NCBI RefSeq assembly: GCF_900963305.1
Contig: NC_042514.1
Location: 3,389,501 to 3,453,500 of the forward strand
Reading direction: 5' to 3'
Source of the DNA: Echeneis naucrates
Lineage: Eukaryota; Chordata; Actinopteri; Carangiformes; Echeneidae
DNA: 64,000 nt
Shown here: positions 23,330 through 41,681 of the stretch, piece by piece
Numbering within the stretch: the stretch's first letter is position 1
Layout of the letters: every line of letters begins with the position of its first letter
Translations under genes and position numbers: made by a program
Notes under the pieces: generated by a model
Database searches by the model: none
What the model was told of the DNA's origin: nothing
What the model saw: only the letters and a program-made list of their open reading frames with translations

Positions 23330-26300
23330 TTTATTGGTTACAATAACTCATGGCAACATATCAGTATCACCAAGCCACTGTACAAATACCAAAAAAAGGT
23401 CTGGTGTGAAAAAGACTATAAAAATTATTCCATAACAAGTGATTATAATTTCACACAATAGCACTGTAAGAGAATTATCATGGCACCAAGTCCCTGGTCT
23501 TTACTGGCTTAAAACATTAAACAATAAATTAAACAAAACAAAGAAAACAAATGTCAGAACAGTAGAGTCAAAGGGCAGTGCATTATTCTGTGATGGTGTT
23601 TACGTGAGGCAACCGATTCAAGTGGCGACGTGTCAGAAGAGTTTATTTCCTCCTGTGGTGACAGTTTATCAGAAAAAAAAAAAAAAAAACCCGATTCATA
23701 TTTAAATGTAAAATTTTAGATTCATGTGAAGAGTTTTTAAAAATACTGCCTGAACTGCTCTTCAAAGTTAAACGTTGGCACTGTGATGATGATAACCCCC
23801 CACCCCTCACCTGTGCAGGTGTGGGGATAAGCTGCGGGTAAACACAAACAACAGTGATGATAAAAATAAACCAAGTCAAGCACCTTGTTTGGTTGATGAG
23901 TCGACTGCACAGGCACAGAGAAGTGTTCGCTTGCTATTCCAGGCTTCAGCTGCTCATTCTGCTCAGTAACACACACAGTGAGGAAAAACGGCGGCCTGCT
24001 GAATTTCACTCAGTGATTCAGACCGGCCCCTTTTTTCACCTGGTAAGGGCTAGGGTGTTTGTTTTTTTCATTAGTATTTCACACAGCTCACGATGGAGGA
24101 TGAAACTGAAAACACGGGTGAGTTTTGAGAAGCAGTCTGACATGATGGGAGTTTTTTTTTTTTTGTTTTCTACACACTTAACATAACTTAACTGAGCTCT
24201 TTCTTAAATTCACTTATTGGATTCTTAATGACACAATCAGGTTTGTCTGATTACAAAAAGTAATTTGCCCTTTAATGATTTTTAATCCCACATTTTAATT
24301 GAACTTGGATTTGCTTGATTTCAGCAGTCGGGATCAAACACACAGACACATTTTTAGTTTTCCAGATTTTTTACAAACTCAGGCCTGTTTTTGGTTTTGA
24401 CACAATCCTGGTGAAAGTCAAAATACAAGTAACGTTAATTAAAACAATCCAAAAGTCAAAGAGCTCCGGATCATTTCCCAAAATGTCAAACTCCTCCTTT
24501 AAATTCTTTCCCTCCAAACTGAGTGAAACAGAAACTGGAGTCTGACGAGCTCGACTCAAATCAACAACAACATAATGAGGCAGGATTATGACTAACAGGA
24601 GATGGACGAGGCCGGCACTTGAGCAAAGTGAGCTAACATGTTTTGTGTTTGGTTTTTTTTTTTGTTGTTTTTTCCTTTTTCTTTGTCACATTGACTAGTT
24701 TTCATTTCACAGCTCAGGGTCTGTGGATAACATTGGCACAAGATAGGAAGTAACACTTAGATCTATATGTTATCCACATACATTAGATCAAATCGACCCC
24801 CCCCCCTTTTTCCCTTTCTCTCCCCATCCCCCAAACACACACATTCACACCTCAACACTGATATGTGATACATATCAAAGCTGACACACCCCAAAGATTT
24901 TCTCAGGCTAAAAACTATAACTGTTCATTTTTTTTTTTTAAGATTCTCTAAAAATGGATTCATTAATGCAAAGCCAGGTAGAAGCAGCTAAAATTTTAAA
25001 GAAACTATCTCACTAGAAGCACGGTTTGCCAAAGAGGGGCTTCCTTGATAGCTGATTGAACCTTAATAAATACTACAAACTGTACGGTAGTGGTGGTAGT
25101 AGTAGAAAGCAGAACTGTATAAAAAAGTGATGTAAAACACTTTAAGGAGAGGCTGGAGCTGCAGCAGTGGTGGTTTAACTGTAAGCATGCGTTAGTGTTC
25201 ACTAGTATGAGAATGTGCTTCTATTGGGAAAAAGAAAAGGAAACAAAAACAGCCATGTTTCTTATCGATCAGTGTGTAAAAAGGAAGAGTAAGAGGAAAA
25301 CATTTCCGCTGTGGATGCTCGTATTACCTTCTATCATGAACGGTATCGTAAGGCAGAATGGAGACAGAAAAGGGCCAAATCTCCCAGGATCAGACTGTCC
25401 TGCGTCTATTTTAGAGACAGGCACCTGAGACGGCCGACGGATAGGTCCAACTCACAACAGGCTTTTAAAAAACGAAGCCTGTTTTTGTTTGTTTGTTGTT
25501 TTTTTTTTTGAAGGAACTGAAAAAAAATGGAAGGAAAACGCCCCAACAATCAGAAATCCTCTACCTCCGGGGGTGAATACGTCCCGTGCTCCATGGTTTA
25601 TAGTTGTGTATAGTTACTACTGTGTGAGTGCGTTTCTAGCTCCCTACTAAATGTACATTTCTGTTTACCAAGTGTACTTTCTTCACGAGCAATATCTAAC
25701 AGTCCTTAACATGTTTGTTTGGTGAGGAAACAAAAAGAAAATCTCTGAGTGTTAAACCCTTTCAAAAAATTCTTTTTCTTTTTTTAAATACAGGCTTGTG
25801 GTGGCACTTTTTTTTTGTTTTGAGTGGCTAACATGGTTTCAGTCTCGTGCAGTCACTCATTTTACACCTTGTGGATGACAAAAAATAATAATTAATAAAG
25901 GATTCATTGATCCTTCATTAAAAAAAATAGAAAAAGGAAAATGACATGAGAGCTTCTTTTCTTCACTCCTCTGAGTCACTGCTGTCCTTCATGGTCCTTT
26001 AATATCCTCCTATAACGATATATTTGTCCACATCAGTGTCCATCAGTGTCACAACACATCCTGTCTCAGCTTTAAGGGGAAAGCGTAGACTCTCTGGGCT
26101 TCAGGACGTGGGACTATCCAGATCCAGAAGCTCTGCTGAGGACCAATATTGGCTGAAGAATCATTGGACACAGCTGTTGGTTTGCATGGGGGGGCTGTGG
26201 TCGTCAGATAGTCGACATTTACTCATATAATTTAAAAGTCTCTATCGTAGCCTCTACTTTGGAGCTAAAGCTGAATTCAGACTTAGAAATAAAATAATAA

Positions 26301-27045
26301 AATAAAACTTGTTGGTTTCTCTAATCACAACCACAGCAGTGAGACAGCTTCCTTTCAAAATAAAAGACTGTGGTGAGGAATGCTAAGGTAACGTGGCTCA
26401 ACAGACAACACTCACATGAACACAACATGTAGAGGGGCAGTTGTGGTTCTCTGAACTACCTGTAACCAAAATACACACTCGGAAATGAGGAAAGTGAGTC
26501 TAGAAAAGCCAATTTATATTCTTTATCGCGTGCTTTGCTGACTTGTTTGACTAATACCCTCTTTTTGAGTAAGTCTAACCAAGTGAGCAAATGCCAAAAA
26601 TGTACTTTTAGATTAAATTATCATATCTGGCTGCATCTAAATCAAAACAAATGTTTCTTGCATTATGTTGTGAAATAATGTCAATATGTACAATTTGAAA
26701 TAAAACATAAAAAAACCCCAAATGATATAAAAAAACAACATAAAATGTGGGAAATAAACTACAAAAATATATACATACACATTATATATGCATATATGTT
26801 GCATATATACACACATAATGCTATACATATATACTGTATATATACATTTACATATTACACACCAACGGTCGTCTCATGTTGTTAGTCACGGTAACAGACG
26901 CTCTTTAACGCCCCCTACAGCGACGAAATCTACTTTTATGTCACCGTTTTTCATCGCTTTCATTTAATCTTTGATTGGACAACTCTATTTGTGTCGCTGT
27001 GTGTAGCTGGATGAAAAAAACAAAAAAACAAAAACAAAAGACACA

Positions 27046-27076
<31 letters not shown>

Positions 27077-27306
27077 GAAACATGAAGCATCACTTGGAAA
27101 AGGTAGAAAGAGTCAGTACGACGTCACAGGTGGGCAGGCCGCAGCGGACTGGAGGGCGCAGGGTGAAGTCAGAGGATTTGGGCTGACACAGTGTGCCTCC
27201 CGTCCAGATCCACAGCCTAGCAGATGAGTTGGATGGGGTTGCAGGTGGGGGGGGGGGGCAGTGACTGAGTACGGGGGCAGACGACGGTGAGGGGGGGGGG
27301 GTTGTT
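23330..27306 (-). other. gnb4: Inferred long gnb4 3'UTR (about 4 kb)
   Basis: No gene is seen between the gnb4 stop (27307) and the mfn1 3' end. A minus-strand AATAAA followed by a long A tract (23330-23335 and below) would end the message near 23310. Human GNB4 also has a multi-kilobase 3'UTR. The stretch carries homopolymer runs, an alternating purine-pyrimidine AT tract (26760-26865), a CA run ending in a long A run (27040-27076) and G/C homopolymers beside the stop codon. Earlier cleavage sites are possible. Confidence 0.45.
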
Positions 27307-32695
<5,389 letters not shown>

Positions 32696-32762
32696 TGTTC
32701 CGGTGTGACTCGTTCAGGCCTCTCTCTGCTCCAAATACTGACCGGGCTGGGAAACACACGTG

Positions 32763-32791
32763 CCTACACGCACACACACATACACACACGT

Positions 32792-32846
<55 letters not shown>
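32763..32846. repeat. (CA)n microsatellite above the gnb4 start exon
   Basis: A long CA/GT dinucleotide tract with a few interruptions begins about 70 bp above the gnb4 ATG and lies in, or just upstream of, the acceptor side of intron 1. A shorter GT run is at 33163-33181 and another at 33307-33321. Confidence 0.9.
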
Positions 32847-32849
<3 letters not shown>

Positions 32850-35800
32850 TCACGTGCACTTTCCCAGCTGACACCTGCAAAACAGAGAAGACAGAAATAC
32901 TATAAGTTGAGGGGGCGGGCGGAGCGTGAAGGATGGGAACACTTCCATCAGACAAACTTAGGTATCCTGTTTGGGTTCAAACCAAAGGGAGCAGGGAAGG
33001 GTGGGGCTTGGGTAGGGGCTTGGAGGGTGGCCTGGCTCTTCAAACACCCCCAGTCTGGTTCAAAAGGCCATGTGAGCTAGGCGCTGACCTTTCCTGACTC
33101 AATCAGCCTTTTGTTTGGCTGCACTGCTCTGTTTGCTTGAACCAGCCCAAGAGCACTGGACATGTGTGTGTGTGTGTGTGTCGCTGAGAAAGAGAAAAAT
33201 TTGTGCGTGTATTTGTTTTATTTGTGTCCACATTATATGAGTGTTTATTTGAATATGTGTCTGGGTTAAGTATGTCAGGTTCAGCATCTGTCTGTATGTG
33301 CGTCTGTGTGTGTGTGTGTGTCACTGCCTTTACCTTAGGGAGCCTGAATGTGGGTCACAAAGCACTTATACGCTCCTCAGAAATCTTTGGACCGCACCCC
33401 CCTCTCCATTTTCCAGGCTGTTTTACAGTCCGCAGTCCAGAAGTTAAACCCTCTGAGATTAAATTTTCAGTTCCATTTTCTATAATTCAACAATTAGGCT
33501 GAGTCCAGCGCTTCCTCCCCACAGGAAACCATCTTAATGTAAAGTGGAGGATGCTTGTGTTTTATCTTCTTTCTTGTTTTTTTTTTTTTTTTTTTCAAGT
33601 CTTTAGGGCCCAGTTACTTATTCACCACAAAGGAAAACGCCTGTTATTTTACAAAAAGCAAATAATTAACCAGGACAGTAATGTGATGTTCATGTATCTG
33701 AAAATGCCTCTTCAATATGCGGCACATTTATCTAGGTGCTGCTGCTCTTTTACATTCCCGGTTCCCTTGGTTTTGGCCTTTGTCCCTATCATCGTCTGAC
33801 ACAAAAGAGAACCGGGTTGGACAGATCCTTGTGGGCTCTTGTCTCAAGAGGTCTTTGACAGTAACGAGGGATCAGGGACAGCGAGTGTTGCAATGCTTTC
33901 AGCTGTCCAGGAGTGACGTCAACCTCTCCTCCAGCTGACGCAGCTCTTTGACAGCCGTGAATCCACTTCACTGTACGCTTCTGAAATCTGCCACGTCACA
34001 CAGAGTGCCTTGTGGACCGCCAAAACACCCAAAACAACCTTCGACGCTCAGCTAAATATTATCGATAGATGTTTTCAGCCTCTGGTGCTCGTGCCGTGAA
34101 TTCATTGAAGCACACTACAGACGTGAGGTGTGATGCTGATAACTAAGATGCACTTCCGGTCTTTCCATCATGTGGGTAAAACTGAGAGTTCTGATTTTAA
34201 GGCCAGTCGTGGCACTGATTTGTGGTTGAGTCACATGGGTTGTCCTGCTCAGAAACATTTGTGAAACCAAATCCAGGCCCCTCAAAAAAAAAAAAAAAAA
34301 AGGTATTCCAACAAACCACATATCAATCCCAACCAAAAGAAGCTGGATGAATGCTTCCTGCTACGTCATTTAATAATTCATACTTATGAGCCTCAGTGCC
34401 TGTGTGTGTGCGAGCATGTCTTCTTTCTCCAGCTGTAGGACTTGAGTCATGCAGCCAGCCAGGCGGGCCAACGCAGGCCCAGAGCATGGCACAGCACCGG
34501 GGGCCACAAAGGCGGAGCTGTATGCTGGAGCTGCCCATTGTTTAGTATGTGGCCACCAGATACAGTACAGTGCTGCTTGGCACCACCACAGTCGGTTCTC
34601 TGAGGCTTCAAATGCTGCTGCTCTGCTTTACCGACACAAACCAGCCATCCATCCAACCTGTTGACCCCGATGCAGCCGGCAAGAGACCATCGAGTCTGAG
34701 ACAGGACCACAAAGCAGCTGTCACTGGCATAACAATGTGCCCGCCTAATTCTCTCATTAGATAACCAGGAACTTTATCATCTGTTTACATGTGAACACCC
34801 GTCAACGCTGGATTCACTTCATTCCTGTGCTGCACTGACAAAGTCCAACATGCCAGAGGAGCTTATATATGAGCCATTACACATGGCTGAGGTTATCTAA
34901 AGCATGCTATCCTCAATTCAATAATTCATCACTCATACATCAGGAGTTACAGCCTCGTCCTCAGGCTTTAAGTCTGAAAACCTTTGCCGGCAAAATAATT
35001 ATACCAAACATTGAAACACTTTTGAAAGTTTAGATTAATAAATGATGGAAAAGGAGGAAACATGAGCAGAATATGTCAATAACTGAAACTTTTTCTGATG
35101 GTAAACTAAATATCTTGGGGTTTGGGTTGCTTGACAACAGAAAAAGAGCTGAAGACCTCACCATCCTTTTCTAGCGTTTCATAGACCCCAAAATAATGAA
35201 AGAGTGATGATGGTTGGTTAGAGCCCCCGTTTTAAAACCACAGTGAACAGTTTTTACATGTTGTTCAGATGCACATCTACATAATCTGATTTTAATCCAG
35301 GTTACCGCCAACCATAGTTTATCTTGTCTAACAGTGTCATGTAAATTTTTCACTTTCAGTTTTATACTCAGAGTCAAACGGAGAGAAAGAGATACACACG
35401 GAGAGATCTCCTCAGTGCTCACCTTCTCCACAGTAAAGTCTTTGTCCATCTCAATCCACTATTAGTCTCAGGTTTGCATAATAGAGCTTAGTCATATATT
35501 TTTGACAGGACACACTTTGTTCACACTGATTCAGTCTGTTAATGTTCAACAGGAAATATAGAGCTACAGCAGTACAGGAGTAAGTGCTCCAAGGGAGACT
35601 TGTGAGATCCAGCAGCCAATTTCAAATTTGTAAAGCAAAAAAACTGAACAATAAATAAAACGGAGATGATTTGCGTCAGAAAAAACATGAATGGAATCAG
35701 AACACAGATATTGACATTTATCAAGTAAACCCCCCTCCCCCTCCCCCCCCCCCTAGGTCACGTACAGTAGAAAGTCAAGCACATCTGCCTCAGTCATGAA

Positions 35801-36659
35801 CAAATACTGGTGAACAGAGTGGCAGGGGGTGCAGGCAGTGCAGCTGCACAAAAGGCCATGGGGGGGTCCAACAACATCAAATGGTCAGGAAGTTAAGGAA
35901 TTAGCATTATAAAATGCCAGGTCTGGACAGATTCTTGCAGCATGGCCCACTATCTGTGCTTCATGCAGATTTAATAGAAGGATTTAATATTTATCATCAT
36001 TATTAATATCAAACAGTTGGACTTGAATACTCTGAATTCAATTGCACTGAACAAATAAATCTAGCTCCCTTCTAACTAATGTCTGTAGTTGTTTTAATGT
36101 CTCCTTTATTGTTCGTGTCCTTTTTTGTATCTGATTTCATTTTCTGTAAAGTGTACTGAGAACATGTACCACAGTGATTTTGAACTTAGTAAATTGATTA
36201 AAATAATTGTTCACCAACTCCGCTCAGACAAAACAAGCTGGTGAATCTGCAATATACCATTCAAAGACTGGAGTCCTATTAGCACTGAGTTTTTTATGTA
36301 TTTGAATTTTATTTTACTTCCTCATCAGCTCTGTGCAAATTTCACTAGTGACAAAAGCAAAAGATGTTTCATTTTCACGAGATACTCCCATTTTTATTTA
36401 AGAGCCTATTTCAGCAGCGTACGTGGTGAAGGGGCCCGACTGAACATCGACTAAGACACTGACATGAAGCATTAAAGTGAAAAGCAGATGGAGAAAGGAA
36501 AGGTCCGCGTAGTGTAAACTTGTTCATGAGACTATTCAAAACATGCAGAGAATGGAGGAAATAGAATGAGAGATTCCATTCAGATGAAAGACAGCGTATC
36601 TTACTTTTTTGTACAGTCTCTTATCGTGTATTTAATGTGCTATGAATTACTGCGAATGA

Positions 36660-36712
36660 GTATTTGAAACCCACGACCCGACCCTGGATAAGCGGATGAA
36701 GATGGATGGATG
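36660..36712 (+). repeat. 3' tail of the fish tRNA-derived repeat family
   Basis: CCCACGACCCGACCCTGGAT AAGCGGATGAAGATGGATGG is the familiar GGATAAGCGG...GATGGATGGA end of this repeat family. Only the last 50 bp or so are present. Confidence 0.5.
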
Positions 36713-38229
36713 GAGTATCTGAAATAATATTACAGTAAACTGACAGGAACATGGAGAATGAATGTGTAATGACTGTATGACCTACTCTGGTCATAGGCTC
36801 AACCCCACCCACATCAGACAGCTGTAGAATTACACATAATCTAGTCACACATCATTTCTCATCAAAACTACAAGAACCTAAGTAGACTGGGCCTGTTTGG
36901 ACAAAACTGGATCCAAGTTGTGCCAAATGATCCTTTTGCAGAGATGTTTTGCGAATCTGTGCTAGTATCTACAGGAACTGTTGCGCTTGTAAATTTAGGT
37001 GTGGCAGGTTTCGCAAACAAACAGCTGTACAACAACAGCTGAAACCAGCATCATGCCATTACAAAACGAAATATTTACTTCATAAATCAATACAAACACT
37101 ATTGTTTTCTGTACTCCGTTTATATCAGTGAGAATGGGCTATATGACACAAACATCTCCACAGTTTAATGTAAACCAGTTCAAGATAACAAAAACCCAAA
37201 CTACTAGATTGTAGTAAAAATAAATAAATAAATTAACAATGCATAAATAGGTGTTGGTGTTGTCATGATCCCATCAACACAACATGACTCCACAAAGATC
37301 ATACAGTGACGACATTACTGCCCAGTCCAGTAGCACATTGAAGCAGACATCAAATTATTGAGAAATACTTTTAAATGCTCTGTTTCTTTACATTCAATCT
37401 GCTACTTTATAACAATGTTCATTAATGGTTAACTTTCTATTCTTCAATTTTCAAATTGTTGTTTATTCTGTGGGAGATTTTTTTTTTTAAAGGAGTCAAA
37501 AATCCTCAAAGCATGCTTAAAAAACGAACAACAAACCACCTCATATTAATTTTACTATGTTAAAAATAACGGCGACTGCTTTTTGAGAACAAGCAAAAGT
37601 ATTGGCACCTGCACCAAATAAGATGGGAACAAAAACAACATTCACGATGAAGCTTTCACTTAAATTCTCCAGAATAATTTATATCGAGCAGCTGTCAGAC
37701 TCCACACACAGACTGTCAACAAGAGCAGAGACAGGAAGCAATCAGCTCCATCAGCACGGACACACACGGACACACACACACGTCTTTCTGAATGGATGTG
37801 AACGTTTCGAGCAACAATTTGCATCATGAGCCGCTGCAGTCATGCAACCGGTTGCAGCTCGCATGAAGGCGCACAGTGTTTTGTATTTTTAATGGAGGAG
37901 GGGGGGGGGGCAAATAACAAAAAACAAGGCAATGGGGCAAACTGCTATAACACACAACTAGTATATATAATAATAAGGAGAAGGGGGGGCACATAAGTCC
38001 GCTGCTAAGGGGGCTTGCCCCCCCGCCTCTCCCCCACCGTAGTTCCGCCTGGAAGTCATTTGACAGGCAGTGAAAAAGGCCTGGTTTGGGGTTAATGTTT
38101 AAAAAATAAAAACACGCAGACTGACTGAAGCAACAGCCAGTATGAGGTCAGTTATGTCAAAGAAACACCGAGCTGCTGAACATTTCAACACTGTCTGACA
38201 TTTCTACATCCCAAACCCGCAGCCGAAGA

Positions 38230-38287
38230 AAGCAATAATAATAATAATGATAATAATAATAACAATAATAATAATAATAATAATAAT
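38230..38287. repeat. (AAT)n microsatellite near gnb4 exon 1
   Basis: AAT units with GAT and AAC variants, in intron 1 just below the first exon. Confidence 0.9.
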
Positions 38288-38365
38288 GAAACTCCACGTT
38301 AGCTCAGAAGGAAAGATAAAAAAAAGTCACCAAAAATAAAAACTAAAATAAAAAAAAAACCTCAC

Positions 38366-38650
38366 CTGAAACTAGCTCCTTCTTCTTCTTCTTCTTCTTC
38401 TTCTTCTTTTATGAGGAGGGGATCGGCTCCGTCCGTCCTTCCACTCTGACTCACACAGATCCGTTTTCAGTCGTGCACCATGGCCCCGGCTGGGAGAGGA
38501 AACCCGAAGAGAACCGGTTAAATATTTTAAAAAAACGATTTAATCGCTTTTTGTGGCTCAGAAAGGAGCGACTCTCCGGTCGGATGTGACTTAAAAAAAA
38601 AAAAATAAAAAAATTTTCTTCACCAAGCAAGCTAATCACCACACCCATGA
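38366..38650 (-). promoter_or_regulatory. gnb4: Non-coding first exon and promoter of gnb4
   Basis: A strong donor GTTTCAG/GTGAGG lies at 38366/38365 on the minus strand, preceded by a GAA trinucleotide repeat (38380-38409, about ten units) and a moderately GC-rich stretch. The only acceptor-bearing coding exon upstream of the gnb4 reading frame is 5.7 kb away, so this is the best candidate first exon. The limits of the exon and the transcription start are not fixed. An ATG inside it (near 38480) opens a short frame that soon stops. Confidence 0.5.
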
Positions 38651-40688
38651 AAGTGGGAACATGGCAACAGCCTCGGCTGGAGGGGGGGTGTGGGGGTGCG
38701 CGTTGGCGGTTAGATTGGCGTTTTGTTTTAATTTTACAGCCATTAATAATAGCATAAAATCACCCAAATCATATTTAATCATTTTTCTTTTTTAAAAATT
38801 ACGAATTCGCAGTAAAATAAATTCGATAACTTCGTTTATTTCAGCGAGAGGAAACGTGTGTAGCTATCGGTTTCCCCTACAGACGGAATGGTATCGGCCG
38901 TCAGCCCCCTCAACAAAAAGGAACCGAGTGGGACACCGGAAACAGACATAAGAGCCGAGCGGGACTGACTCACATGGACCTCACCTCTGTTTGAAAAACA
39001 AAACAAAAAGACAGATCTACGTCGAAAATACGCTCTTTAAATTAATAAAACATATATTAATTCACTGAATTAACCGGAAGAGTTTAAAAAAATACAGTTA
39101 TCGCTAAATCTGGAGGTGAGGAAAAGTGCAGTATTTGGATTGTTTGTTTGCTTTATGAATCAAATCTATTGGATTCATTTGACTTTGGGGCAGAGGTGTG
39201 ATTTTTCTTTTTTTTTATTCACAGAAAAGCCTAAAAGTAGAAAATACTGAAATCAAACCACAGCTGAATAAATTCTATTGTGGTTATTCAAAGTTTATCA
39301 AGACTGCAATTATCCAAAGGTAGAATTGGTCTGCAGTAGAGCTGAAATGATCCGTCCATTCATCGACACAGAGTTAATTAGCAATAATTTAAAAATTGAT
39401 TCATAGTTTGTCTTGAATCTTTCTTTCTTTCTCTGTTTTACATCAGTAAATATTATTTATTTGGGTGTTGGACTATTGAAATAATTCACCTAATCTCACC
39501 TTGCTGAAAAAGGGCGATTGGCATTTTCACTAAAAATAAGAAATGACTCAAATTCTTGCACCTTATTGTAACCTTATTGTACCAAGCAACAAGGGACATT
39601 TCTAAAGAAATATTTTTATTTTTCTGTTGCAACATGCAGGTTAAATCATTAACAGTGACGAGAATATAGACAGATTAAGATAAATGAGTAACTATGTCAA
39701 AATCACCCAAACTTAAAATGTCTGAATGGTTTGGACTGTGACAGATCTCACCTCGGCATGCCACAGATCGCTCATTGAAAAGGACCTCTCTCCATGAAGG
39801 AAGGATGAATTTTTAATGGGGCCAATGAAAGGGAGCAGTGGGATAGGCTTTTCCATATCTCTGCATGAGCTATAATCAACGGAGGGTGGATGAAAGTTGC
39901 CCGGTCCTTAGTTTCCTTTCAGAGTGGCATGGGGTCAGATTAAGTCTAACTGAATTCACACACACACACACAGCAGTAGTTTAGGTGTGTCAGACCAATT
40001 TCCTCTTAAACACATTATGAGGATTAGAATTGAGTTAATAGCAGAGACAGATGTTGTGATTAATATGTCATTAGTGCAGCTGGGATCAAGTTGGCTTTTT
40101 TTTTTTTTTTTTGGTTTGTTTGATTTGGTCTTTAACAGTGATGATTAGTGCAGCTGAGACAAAATGCCATCCTTAAATAATGATACATAATTTATACAAA
40201 ATATGTAATTTGCGTGTTCTGCAAAGATACATAAAAGGTTTGTTTTTTAAAAAGAGATATTTTATTTTCTGCTGTAAAACAAATAGATGGCATGTGCCAA
40301 ATCACAACCACAAACCAGCTCCTATATCAGAGACAAATGGCCCTCACAGCCTTCCAGCAATTAAGGCTTTTCTGTTATTGTTAAACATAACAGGCGTATG
40401 AACCAACAGGTTCATAGCTTGTTTTAAAGATGACACAATCCTGGGTCAGCCAAAGCTTTTAGTTGTGTCATGACTGAAGCTGTTAATGACTGCTCCAGGT
40501 AGATATAAATCATGTAACTACAGTTCGATTCTAGTCATTACTGTGATATTTTTTGCTGCCTACAAATAGTACACTGGAAATTTACTAAAAAACTACGTAA
40601 GGAGGAGTTTGCTTTCTTCCTCTCGTGAGCAGAACGACTGAATTCATTATCTAGCTGAGAGAGTCGGGGTGTCCAAAAGCACATCCTT

Positions 40689-40829
40689 GGCCAATCAGGT
40701 CCCTTGGCCCATTGCTTGGCAACCAAAAGGGGAAGGAGGGAGCAAATTGACACTGTAAAAATAGCACATCAATAGCTCGGTGTCTGAAAAAAAAAGGAAA
40801 GACACGGGTCTTGGTGAGGCTATAAATAG
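40689..40829 (+). promoter_or_regulatory. Candidate promoter or enhancer: CCAAT, CArG-like, MEF2-like and TATA words
   Basis: Within 140 bp lie a CCAAT box (GGCCAATCAGG from about 40689), a CCAAAAGGGG word resembling a CArG box (about 40723-40732), GTAAAAATAG resembling a MEF2 site (about 40756-40765) and TATAAATAG (40821-40829). No annotated gene starts just downstream. This could drive a non-coding transcript or act as a distal element of gnb4 or aldh7a1, or be chance in AT-rich DNA. Confidence 0.3.
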
Positions 40830-41643
40830 CCCCATGGAGCATTGCACAGGTATTGTGTACAGTATCGCAACTGTATTGTTGCCAACATTCAGCATGAGCA
40901 GGAAGAGTCATGCAGCGGAGAGAAGTCATTTGAATGTGAGGTTGGTTTATGGGAAGAGAGGAATGACAGTAAAAGTCATCCCGTAAGTAACAACAGGTTG
41001 GCGCAAGCTTTTCTCATCCTTATTTTTGCTGCGTGATGTTTTGCATGTCTACAGGCTCTTCCTCTGCAAAATATTCAAATGTACTACAATAATCAGTTAT
41101 GTGCACAGACAAAGTTTGCATACCAGCCGGAATTTAGCGCCTCGTGGCAGTCACAAACAACTTGGATGATATATGATGTTTTCATCTTATCACATAATTA
41201 TATCTGCATTTTGTTTATAGGAGGCATTGCAGTGAGCTACAGCTCCTCATTATCTCCCAGCTACAATATGACATTTGTGAAACGGGTGGTACACTCGTGC
41301 CTTTTGTGTAACAGAAGTGTGGAAGCAAAAGACGCGGCCAAAAATAGACCTATCACGTCCAATTCAGTTTCACAGGACTGCTCAAAAATGAGCTCGATAC
41401 GTGGGTGATCAAATCAAGTGGAGATAATGGGACATCAATCTGAAGCAGCTTTTCGATGCCTATTTTTACCAGCACTGTCCCTTTTTTTTTTTTTTTCCCC
41501 CCACATGCGGCGATGCGCCCTGAGGACCTCCATGTAATGCTTCCACTGTATCAAAGGCAATTAAAAGGTGTAGCAACAGTAGAACCTTAAAAGGCTTTAT
41601 CAGGGCCGTCTTATCCACCAGACATCTCCCGGGGAGGCTGGCC

Positions 41644-41681
41644 GTTGCCAGGGCAACCCTCACAAATGGCGACTGACGTCA
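41644..41681. promoter_or_regulatory. RFX X-box palindrome with a full CRE
   Basis: GTTGCCAGGGCAAC (41644-41657) is an almost perfect inverted-repeat RFX site. A complete palindromic CRE, TGACGTCA (41674-41681), follows 16 bp later. RFX sites next to CREB/ATF sites occur in known regulatory modules. There is no adjacent gene start. Confidence 0.45.

Larger units (their letters stand above)
32850..38365 (-). other. gnb4: gnb4 intron 1, no coding exon seen
   Basis: A 5.5-kb intron between the inferred non-coding exon and the start exon. It holds GT/CA runs, C-rich runs (35732-35755), a (CA) run near 37765, an AAT microsatellite near the first exon and a short tail of the fish SINE-like repeat (36660-36712). 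Open frames show no family resemblance. Confidence 0.5.

Noticed and set aside
35414-35449. Possible orphan exon reading MDKDFTVEK with a good donor in gnb4 intron 1
   Set aside because: An in-frame stop lies just upstream and no partner exon was found; a nine-codon match to a donor is easily chance.
40780-41036. Short open frames downstream of the TATA-like word at 40821
   Set aside because: They are 60-70 codons long, with no family resemblance and no clear splice partners.
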